A stretch of DNA of 64,000 bases, taken from NCBI RefSeq assembly GCF_964355755.1, contig NC_092672.1, forward strand, positions 35,708,501 to 35,772,500. The letters are read 5' to 3'. Source of the stretch: Antedon mediterranea. Taxonomy: Eukaryota; Echinodermata; Crinoidea; Comatulida; Antedonidae. The translations under genes and the position numbers were made by a program. How positions within the stretch are numbered: position 1 is the first letter of the stretch; every line of letters begins with the position of its first letter. The notes under the pieces are model-generated. The model was not told where the DNA came from. It searched no databases and was given only the letters and a program-made list of their open reading frames with translations. Positions 36,701 through 48,700 of this stretch are shown here, piece after piece.

Positions 36701-39700
36701 CGATGATTGATCCAGTAGTTGTAAGTTTAATGTAATATGACTTTAAATTTGGAAGTATCTAACTAACAACCTACTAACAACCATTGTATAATATTCGAGC
36801 ATTATGATAACAAAAACAAATCAATCTATTGATAGGTTTATTCAAGTTCAAACGAGGCTACTGTGCTGGATCTATTACATCAACAGCGAGCCATGGGCGT
36901 TATTTTGCAAGGTATATGAGTGTACAGTATAAAGAACAACAATACAGCAAGCAGCACTTTGAAAAACACCACCAGCTAGCATTGTATTCAAATTACTAAA
37001 GGTCAAACCTATCTGAACAATGAATAGCTTTAAAGAATGCAAGAGAAGGAAAACACCAACATATAATCAAAACAGCTGATCAGTAAATCAATTAAACTGG
37101 AAAATTAACATTATAAGCAAAATACGGATCGGATCGTTGACCAATGAAAATTAACAATGTTGTCTCTGCATGCAACAAGGCTTTTATTTGCTTAAATGAA
37201 TTTTATAATTGTTAATAATTGTTGAATATTAAATGAATAACTTTATTTATCTATTATACACTGAGGATACAGCACCAAGGGTTGATTTTTATACTACAGT
37301 GCAAGACTTTTGTAGAAATAGAATTGATGGTGGTGATAATGAGTATGACGACCTATTCTGTGTTAGATTTAAAACCCGAACTCACAAATTAATCTCATTT
37401 TTACAAATAACTTTGCAATTCTTTGCTAAATACACCTAATCAACTATAAAACTGTACAAAGGAATTAAGTCAAAACTATATTACTATTAATAGTGGTCAT
37501 TCAAAAGATCATAAAATGCTTATCTGGGTCTAATGCAGATATTTAAAGGTAATTCTTTAACAAATCATGTGATAAAAAAAAAGAAGTTTAATGCCTACAT
37601 TTTAATAGAAACCTTTGTTTAAAAAGTTGTTTAAAATTCGCAGATTATCTATAAAAAAAAATAAATCATAAGAAATCTATTCAACTTAGATTTTTGAATC
37701 AGCCAATTCTTTATATTATCTTTTTAATACCTGGTGTGTAATGGATCTTGTAACAATCATTTTGCAGTTACTGCAGTAACTAAACTTTTACCACAATATT
37801 GTTTGTATTGATTTTTTAGTATTTTTTCAAGCTTGTTAATGTTAAATACCTGCAACTGGAAAAAAATGTAGTTACTTTCAGTAACTGCAGTATGTATGTA
37901 AATGTTGATTATTTATTATTAAAATAAAAATGCAAGTATTTTGAAGCAAAGTAATAATCAAGCACCTCAGCTTTAAAACATTGATTAAGATTAATAAGAT
38001 GATTGAAAATTATGACAAATGTACAGATATATTCATCAAAAGAAAAAACTACAGTAATTCTCACAATGGGTTTATCTCTTTGGCAAATTCTAGTCTATAT
38101 TTGAACTCCCTGAACAAACAATCCCGCATCATGTCGCCCAAACTTGAAGCACCACATATCACAATAAATGACGTTAAATAGATAAGGGGGAGTCAATGGT
38201 GTCAACGGAAGTTCAACTTCAACCCCCCACCTGCTTACGGACCTCTATTACATAATAATTTATCTTTTTAATCTAAATCTTCTTTATAAATTTTTTAATA
38301 TGGTAGAGCCTCTATTAATGGGACACCTTCAGGACCCAACAAAGTTCCCCCTAAATAGCGGTTGGCTTCATTCGTTTAACCGCAAAGTGTCCACTTACAG
38401 TAATAGGGGTGTTACTTAAAGTTAATGGAGTATTTCGAAAGTTAAGTTACATTCTCAATGAACAAGTTTGAATTAACATTTAGGCCTACAGTACCATTCA
38501 AATAGGAAAAAAAACATTTTTAACAGATTTTACAAAAGTTCCTAATCAAATACGCCAAAATGAGATATCAAAATAATGATTTGTACACAATTCATAGCAA
38601 GTACTATAAACTGGGTTAATAGCTATCAACCCAGTACTTAATTCTATTGGATAATGTTTTTGCCATGTGTGAGGAAAGTTAATGGCAAATCAACACAAAA
38701 TATGAATACAAGTAAAACATGTGGACTGACATTAAAATCTCATTGTGTTATATAAAAGGCTAATGGAATAGGTCAAAGTTCAGTCTTCAATCCAAATGTC
38801 ATGCTAGAGTTCAAGTAAAGACAAAAGTAAAAAAAAGGACGAAAAACTGTAAATCTACTAAACAAATTATTATTTCAAAAATTGATCTTTCTACTGCAGT
38901 TACTGCAGAAACTATTATACTTTTACTGCAATAGTATGATTTTAATTTGTTTATAAAGCAGTTTATAAAGGCAGTCAGTGCATTAAACACTGCATAGCTG
39001 AAAAGAAGATTGCTAATTTGCATAAACAGGTTTAGAGATTAACCAAATGTAGTTACTCTAGTAACTGCAGTACATGTACGTGCCACTGAGACAAGATACG
39101 TCCACTCAATCCATTAAAAAAAGCAAGACATTGTATTACTGAAAGTTGTTGTTAGTTAGTTATCTAACAACAAGCAATAACAGATATCACGCCACTGTCT
39201 TCCTAGTGTAATTGAATGTGTATTTAACACCGGTACAAGGTCTATTGAGGTTATACATATTGGATTGAAAGTCAACAATGATGTAGGTGAAAATCTGTTG
39301 TACATCATTAAAACTTCCTTGTTGCGGTTTTCATATTCTTTATTTCACAGCTGAGAATTGTTATTAAGTTTAGGAAAGTTTGTTTACTAAATGTCAGACA
39401 AATAATGCAACAAAACATAATGCAACTTCGTTTTGCTCTGTGTACACTATCAAATTTTGTGACAAAAAAATGTGATGTGCACATATGACATGATTGATGA
39501 TGTAATATCACTACCATATTTGGGCAAATAACACTTTTCTTGTCAAACTAGTTTGATAGTGTAGACAGAGCTTTACTTACAGGTTTATTTAGTGTGTGGA
39601 AATATATTGTGAAATGTGAGTGATACAAAAACAACTAAATGAACTACTGTAAACTAATCTTTTTTTTCAATAGTTTGTAAAGCTTTGTCCTACACAGAAA

Positions 39701-42700
39701 AGTGTGATATGCTCAAATATGGTAGTGATATGGGCACATCACATTATTTTGGCACATGAAGTTTGATAGTGTAGAGAGAGCTTTAAACCAATTATTTATG
39801 AAATGATTTGAACTAGTAGTAGTACACTACGGCAGTTTAATAATTACTTGCATTTGTCGTATTCGATTGGGTGACCATTGTCCTCAACAGAAAGTACTTA
39901 TTTTATTTTTAATGGTAAACATTTGAGAAAAGTATGTTTCTTGAGTACTTATTTAACATCCAAATACTTAAATATATACCCTACTCAGTAGAAAGTCAAC
40001 GTTAAAGTCCCAAATCACAGTTTCCTTATTAAAACTGTATTATGTTGGAATGACAGCCTAGGGGGCAGCAGACTGATTCTATTGTTCACTTTTACACAAT
40101 CCCACAGGCCTAGTAAAATCTAAACCTCAATAAAATGGTTTGTGCTGAAATTTCCTACACCAAGAGTACAAGATTGAACTCTATCTCTAATGCAATCAAA
40201 TATACAGTATACTGAGATCTGAAGTCAATATTTTGATCAATGCCATGAGCCAGTTGGCCACACATCAAAATGTACTAAGTTGGCCTTAAAAAGTTTGTAT
40301 TTTAATAGGACTTTCACCTAATGGAGTTTTTTTTTTGGTGGCAATGGACGACTTTACTAAATTACAAATTACTACTATCAATGCCATTTTGGTTGGAGAA
40401 ACCTTTTCCTAGATAAAGGTTTGTTTCAAGATGAAGGATGGTACTGTCTACTTTTAGTAAGTGAGTGGCCAAGCAATTAAGACAGTGGAACCGTAATACC
40501 TTGCCATATTAACATCAGCAAGGGTTCGAGGCTCACCAGCTCCATAGTTCTTGTGGTAGAATGAGTCTTCTTGGATAAGGACTATAAACCGTAGGTCCAG
40601 TGTACACAACTGGCTCATGTGTACTTTATTTCAAGAATCTTTCGAGACAAGTGGGGGGTTACCCCGGTGTACTAGTAAACACACAGCCATTGTCACACAC
40701 AGATACTTAACATAACTCATCAAGAGAGGCCCCTTAAATATGGTGAAATATGGTGAAATTTAAAAAATAAAAAAAAAAGTTAAACTGGCCAATAATGAAC
40801 AGGATGGACGGTGCATAAATGAATATGCTGAATTCACAGCATGATTTGATTTGAATTTATTCGGAAGTACACAAATATACATTACAATTGGTAAACAAGA
40901 ACAATTAAAACATACGGTTAGTCTTCCATGGATAACCCAAAAAGCCATATACTGTTTTTGTCCAATACACTTCAGCGCGAACAATAAAAAGATCTGCGAG
41001 ATCTGAGCTTACTTCACGCAGATTAATATTTTGTATAAATTAACATCTCCTTTTGTCTGTTGGCCAGAAATGAAAGATCTTTAACAAAGTACAGTATTTA
41101 CCATATATTTCGGTGTACAAGTCGCACCTGTGTATAAGACCCATAACGGAGACTGAAATATTAGTATTTTTTATAATAGTTTATAATAATGATTTATTAA
41201 GTTGCATAATTTTGAACATTCCAACACTGTACACTACAAACTGTATACACACCTACTCTAATGTAATTAATGTTCACTACACATTGTTAATGTTATGCTT
41301 TTGATACATTAAGAATGAGACAAATTATAATTGCTTTGTCTGGAAAATATGTCGGCTATGTACTGAATTTTGATCTTTTGGGAACTGATAATATAACATA
41401 TTAATTATGTTTCATTTTTTCAATTATTTCAATATAATATTTGAATTACTGTTTTATCACTGTGTTACTCACAGAAACCACAATGTCCTATATCCCATGG
41501 GATGCAAAGGATTAAAGTATTTATTAGACCAAATGGTCCTATTGTAGATATCAAATCTAAAGCTCTGTCTACACTATCAAACTTTATGTGACAAAAAAAA
41601 GAAGTGATGTGCCCATATATGGACACGATGATGTCATCACTACCATATTTGGGCAAATAACTATCATATTTAGTTAGGAAAATCACTACAATATTTTTTG
41701 TCAAACTAGTTTGATAGTGTAGACAGAGCTTATTGCAATGGACGACGAAATATATAATTATGCCGTACATCTGTAATATACTGTACAACACAGAATTACC
41801 CAGTGGAATCTTCATAAGTACAGATTATTAGGGTCCACAGATTTTTAAATAAAAGTAAAGTGTTGGCATAACATTAACATCTGGGAAAGCTTTATCGACA
41901 GGGTTTATGATTTAATTGACCCCAGGTCAAAAAGGAATAATATAAAAAGCATAAGTGTATGAATACCAAATACTGTAAATGTAAATTTCTTATGAAAATC
42001 TGACATAGGATTTCTTTATCTAACGAGTATGACTCACAGTTCTATATCATTTTTATTTATATACCACCTTTTACAATGATCAAAGCGTTTAAATACAGTA
42101 TGTATTTTAACATAGAGGATAAGATGGATGCCTACAGTATACCACAGCATTGCCAGTGTAGTATAGCTAAATGTTACTCAGGTTCCTTGTACAGTATAAC
42201 AATTTTTTTCAGTTCTTTTTTTCTTGATCTAAGCTAATAATTTTATTAGTTCAGTTCAAATTCTGAGAAAAGCATAGTACGACAATGACGTTCAAGGCTT
42301 TGTCCCCAATGAAATTATCCGCATTATTAAAGAAAGATGGTGTGATTTGTGATGCAAATAAACATGTGTTCTTTTTGGAAGTTTTCACTATGTGAACATG
42401 ATTTAAAGGTTATTAAACGAATGAATATAAGTGTGTACTTTTAGGGTATGTCCAGACATACAGAGCTATGGTTTTGTATCGTACATCGAGGTCACATTGT
42501 AATTAGTGTTGTATAGTGATGTATAGCCTAGGTGGGTGCAAAGCTGTTCAGACTCGATGAAATAATTTTTTGTTACAATAAAGCTCTGTCTACACTATCA
42601 AACTTTATGTGACAAAAAATGTGATGATGTCATATCACTACCATATTTAAGCATATCACTACCATATTTGGGCACATCACATTTTTTTTGTCAAAATAGT

Positions 42701-45700
42701 TTGATAGTGTAGACAGAGCTTGAGAGTCACAAGAGCTGAATCTTTGTCAACAATGTTTGTTTTTTGATAAATCTACTGTGGAATGTAAATTAAGTATACA
42801 AGATATAAACGGACATCAGATAATAGAATCTTGACATAATTAATTAAATGCAAATTAGAGCAATGCATTTAAGTATAAGATAAGGTCATCAACCTCTTTT
42901 AGATAGTTATGCTGCATAACATTAAAAAAATGTGTAATATTATATAAAATGTATATTGTATACATTTGTGCTACTCCAATAATAAAACTAAAACACCCAA
43001 AATGGAAGCAGACTGAAGGTCACCAGTGGTCATTCAAATAACAATTGTTTTGCATTTTAGTTTAAAAGTGATGTACTTTGGTTAAAATGGTGTTTTTTTA
43101 ACCATTATTTTGGCAGTAAATCGTGGGATAAATTACAACGGGATAAATTAAAATTATTAAATTTGCTCGCAGCAACAGAAGCCAGCGTCGTGTTAAAAAA
43201 ATGCTGAAAATATCAAGGACAACATATTGTTCAAAACAACATTTCTTGATAACATGAATGCCAGAATACATTAATTATTTTGAAATGAGTTTAGTTCTGC
43301 CACTTGATGTGTCATGAACAAAATACATTTTAGAGGCCTCTGTCTGCTGAATCATTATAAAAAAACAGTTTTATTTAGAAGAAAAGACAAAATGTGATGT
43401 ATTAGCAACATTAATAATGGCATGGTAGCAAGCCATCATTCTAAATTAGGCTTCTCTTTTTTTTTAACTGAAGAAAGGTCTATGAAATGGACAGCTCAAC
43501 TATCTGAAGTTCTTTTTTTTTGCCACAATATAAAGCTCTGTCCACACTATCAAACTAGTTTGACTAAAAAAGTGTGATGTGTCCATGGTGGTGATATGCT
43601 TAAATATGGTAGTGATATGACATCATGATGTCCATATATGGGCACATCACATTTTTATACATAAATTTTGATAGGATTAACAACAATTACAGTCTTTAAG
43701 CACTTTCTCGACGCCGATAAATCCCCAGCACTTTTTTAAGAAGCCTACATATTAATAATACGTATAGATATCATAAATATCACACGAGTACAGGCAGACA
43801 ACCACCTGACATATCAGGAGGCAGACATGTGATCACCACACATCGAAAATAATCGCATGTTCTCTACGACTATTGATTTTCATCATCTACCTATGATTAC
43901 GAAACATTTCCTACTGACACTTTCACTGCTGGCTTTATTAAGATATCTCTGCTATAATTATAAAACACAACCCACTCGATTATATATATTCGGTTGGATG
44001 CATAATTAGTGGACTGAATGATTACTGTTGACTTATGCTACCAGAATTTAATGAATTTAATTTTATTTTGCAATGCTGTGAAATATTTGCCTTAGTTAAT
44101 ACATTGCATTATAAATCAGAACGTGTACTGTAGTAGCATTTAAAATAGTTTTGACGTTTATCTAAAATTAAATATATATTGGGGTTTAAATTTAGATTCT
44201 TCTGGCAAGGTACGGTGGCCAACATCAAATATTCATTCCCGATCCCTTTTTATCCACACAGCCTAAAATTTATTTTAACTAAGTTAACCCACATCTAGCT
44301 TAATTTCCACATAAAAAATACAACCCACTGACTCTGTTAGTGTTAAAGGCCAGGTGCGGGCAAAAAATTTCTATTGATCATACATTCCAATAATTATCGA
44401 TCTATAGTTTCCCCCATGTTTCATAATTTTTGGGATTTTATTTGTGTTACACGAGCTTGTTGAAAATTAGCACTTTCATATCACAAATTTTGAAAGTAGA
44501 GAGGCATTTTAAAAAGCTATGAAAAATAAACGGTGTGGTAAAAAATGTTATCAGATGACTAAATATAGGTAATATAACTTGAATTTTACATTTCTTGTAT
44601 TTTTATTCAACTTCAGGGTTTTATTTTCATGCTATAGCAAAAATTATCCACCGTATATCCACCATCTCTTTTCACCTTCTAGGGAGTCACCAGACATGTT
44701 ATTACATTATGTTAACTACCTAACTACTGAAAAAAAGTCTTCGTTGTTTTTTTGGCAGAATTTTGCCAAATTTTGTATTTGACCATATTAGGGGAAATTC
44801 ATGGTTTTTCGTCTTGATTTCTGTTACAAATATTTGATTTATGTACAATTAACCAGATGTTATATTTAAAATTCATGCCTGTATCTGAGCTTTAAAGCCT
44901 TAAAATCTTGACACCTTTGATTTTTTTCATTTTTCCCCTTTCAAATATGTTATAATAACAGTTCATTCTTATATAGTGCATATAAGCAAGCTCACAATGC
45001 ACACTGCACATTATTACCCCAGTCATTTTTTGGATCATACATGTATGGAAATATCCTCCCTTAATAAAGGCAGCTAGTAATCAAGATCATGCAACATTTG
45101 TTTAATCTTTGGAATTACAAGATTCTAGTATTCAACAATTTATGTACATTCAAGGTCTATCTATTATAGATCGGAACGAGTCTACACGTATCAACTCTAA
45201 ACCTTGGAAAAATAAAATGTTAAAAAAACTAATAGTAATACTAGTCATTTAAAAACGCAAATTAAATTAACAATTCTGATAACACTACCCGCAAATGGGT
45301 TGTGTTCATGAAAAATAAAATCATACGATATTATACAAGGTATAAATCATACGATGTAACAAAGTTTACCCAAGCATGTCATGATGATCTTGAAGGAGGC
45401 TGCAATGATAGGGTTAAAGGTAATTTCTTGTCTCCTATTTTATTGATGCATATTGAAACACCTGTTTTAACTCATTATACTACATTTAATGTTTCTTTGT
45501 TTCCATAGCAACACATGTAAATTATAACATTACTGTATTAACAATAGGAAGCGATGATGAATGTGAGGATATCAAACATTTTTTTTTATTGGCTATGGTA
45601 ACTGTTTCTCTTTGATGGAAAATTTGTTGTGAACTTGTAAAAGGTTAAAAACTATTATAGAGGGCACTGCAACATATTTTTATAACATTTGCGTCATTCA

Positions 45701-48700
45701 CATTCATATTTTTTTTTCAATAAAGGACCCAAACAAATATTTTCTGAATAGTTAATAATGAAATGTTAGCTTCTATATAATATAGCTGAGTTAAAACATA
45801 CGGAAAGCCAAATGCGCCAAAAGTATGTGTTTGTTAGCCTTTCATAAAACATATTTAATAGGGTTCACCACTGGCTTACAGGGCAAGTACTATAACAATG
45901 AAAACTCCCATAACAGTCACTGTCGGTGTGTCTACACTATCAAAAAAAAATGTATGATGTGCCTATATATGGTAGTGATATGACATCATTGTGTCCATAT
46001 ATGGGCACATCACATTTTTTTTCACATAAAGTTTGATAGTGTAGACAGAGCAGTTTAAAACAACACCAGATGAATTTGAACAAAAACAATGAACAATTTA
46101 CAGATGAATAAAAAAAAATCTTACCTCTTTTTCATCATCATCTTCATCATTTTCTTCATCATCAGTAGATGATTCAACAAACTCAGCACTTTTGTAGTTG
46201 CTACCTGACCCTGCCATAGATGTTGAGGTATTGGCTTTACTTTCTTTTGGTTTACTTTTTGTCCTTAGTAAAATACAAAGTATCATTAAAGCGTGGTTCC
46301 ACTAGCGACGCAAAATTGTATCAATGAAAAGTACTGTATTGCGTAAAAAAACTGACGCAACAGCGTCTAAAATGTTACAGTTATTATTTAATTTATACGC
46401 ATCCAACAGCGAGTAACTCACCAATTATAGGATGGATAAACTATTTTATAATTTATCAAGCTTATAAACTAAATCTCATTTGAGGCGTAGGGAGTGGAGT
46501 TGAAAGAGCTGTGAGTTACAACCCTGGCATTAGGTCAGGATTGAACCCTAGACCTTGGGATTGGGTGGCAAGCACGTTAACCACCAAACTACAGCTCCAC
46601 TAAAAATTTCACATTCACTACACCAAGATCAAATAGTGTCACATTGCAACACACAATGAAAGCAGTGGAGAGAAGACTTTATTCACTCTCCAATTTTTAT
46701 TTTAAATAAAAAGAAATTATTTAAACTTACTTTTTCTTTAATGGTTTATTATCCTCTTCATCATCACTACTAGCAGATCCTTTCTCTGCTAACTCCTTCT
46801 TGTAAATTTCCATCGCCTCTTCATATTTCTCTTTTTCACCCAAATACATTTTGTTCCATTTTGATTTATCATCTAGCTTACCCCACATCACCCCAGCCTT
46901 TTTCGATACATCCGTTATAGATATGCCTGGATATTCAGATTTTATTTGTTCACGATGTTCACCCAACCATAACATGTACGCAGATTGCGGCCTTTTCGGT
47001 TTGTTTTTGTCTTTTACTTTCTTTGTTCTGGGTTTTCTTGGTTTTGAAGACTGTAAAATGAAACATCAACGTTATTTCTGAATATTATGTCTGGGAATTT
47101 CGACTAATTGTGAATAAAACAATAATATAAACATCAAACTTACAACTTTTCTGACTTTTTTTGGTTTTGATTCCTTCTTCTCCTTCTTTCGTTTTTTTGC
47201 TCTCCTTTCCGTTTTTATTTCACCTTCCTCAACTTCTTCATCCTCTTCTTTAACTTCTGGGTCGTTTTGACTGTCGCCCCCTTCATCTTCAGAGTCACTT
47301 GAATTTGACGTGCTTACATTACTGTCATATCTGCGGATAATATAACAACCCTTATAAGGAAATTTTATTTAAATATTGACTGAGCTAAGCTCCCCAGTAC
47401 GCTTAGCTATTTATTGCATATCTGGAAGCGACAAACTATCAAATAAGGTCTCTAGGCCTACTCCAAACAAGGCCTCTAGGCCTATTTCAACCAAGGCTTC
47501 TAGGTTTACCCCAACCAAGGCCTCTAGGCCTACTCCAAACAAGGCCTCTAGGCCTACTCCAACCTAGGCAGCTAGGCCTACTTCAACCTAGGCATCTAGG
47601 CCTACTTCAATCAAGGCCTCTAGGCCTACTCCAAACAAGGCTTCTAGGCCTACCCCAACCAAGCCTTCTAGGCCTACTCCAACCTAGGCATCTAGGCCTA
47701 CTCCAAATCAGGCATCTAGGCCTGCTCCAACCTAGGCATCTAGGCCTGCTCCAACCTAGGCATCTAGGCCTGCTCCAACCTAGGCATCTAGGCTTACTCC
47801 AAACGAGGCCTCTAGGCCTACTGCAACCAACCGTTTGTACTTACTCTTCAGCACATGAACTGGCACTCTCCAATGGATTAAAGTCATCATCTACAAACAA
47901 AATATTAAATGTATTAAAATTATATTCATTTTACATCACAGCTACTATAGTCAACTCTCCTAAAAACCTTGCAATCAAACTATTAATAGATAGTGGAGTT
48001 GTGGCACGGTGATTATGATGGGTCCTGGTTTAAGTCCTGTCATATGTCAGGATTTTTTCTAATGATAAATTACAACTCCACTACCAAAGACTTGTAATAA
48101 GACTTTGTTTATGTAGAGCATCTTGTGTATTTGTTTGTCTTGTGAACAGGATTGCTACCTTTAAGAAGGATAGTAAATGAATTCGCTTATGGTTATTCTT
48201 GGCAATTTGCTAAAAAAAATTCTTTAAATTGGAATAATTCAAAGTAAAAACATACCGTCTTCATCGTCATCATCATCTTCTACACCCATCACGTAATCTT
48301 CATCTTTTTCTCTTCCTTCTGCTTTCACTTGCACCAGGTAAGCATCATGTTCATCCTCATCTTCACTTCCGAATATTTCATCATAGTTGACAGTGTCCTA
48401 AAAAGATTCACGGTGTATTAAATGGTTCAACATCAAAAATAAATATTTTTTTTAATATACATATGATAATATACAGTGAGAGATAAAAGAGTTGCATTAA
48501 ATGATTCTTGGTGTATTCAATATTTCATTACCATTACAACTAAATACTTATTTTAAATATGACAGAGATAAAATAGTTCAATCGGTCCAATTTGTTGAAG
48601 TGCTTTTTAAACAAAATATTACTTGTTAAGCTCTGTCTACACTATCAAACTTTGTGATGTGCTCATATATGGACATGACGTCATATCACTACCATATTTG

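Larger units (their letters stand above)
33763..46124 (-). other. SSRP1 last intron, 12.4 kb, repeat-rich
   Basis: Runs from the exon 15 donor GTAAGA (46124) to the acceptor at 33763. Contains seven family A MITEs and several fragments, two SINE types, a nested inverted-repeat element at 35751 and recurring TTACTGCAGTAA palindromes. Stretches 36030-37750, 39790-40450 and 43680-44940 hold no feature I can support beyond AT-rich sequence. Confidence 0.6.

Noticed and set aside
40845-40930. GATTTGAATTTATTCGGAA text resembling a LINE 3' tail
   Set aside because: Too short, no reverse-transcriptase coding sequence anywhere in the window, no second copy here. Similar AAGATAACTTTATTGTCA text at 27920 and 35450 is equally weak.
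46098-46286. SSRP1 C-terminus ending VRFFFIHL as the main gene end
   Set aside because: A good GTAAG donor in phase and a downstream phase-matched acidic exon make splicing more likely; kept only as a possible alternative form.
47376-47567. Frame with [15 protein letters not shown] repeats
   Set aside because: It is the translation of the AGGCCT minisatellite in an SSRP1 intron, on the opposite strand to the gene.
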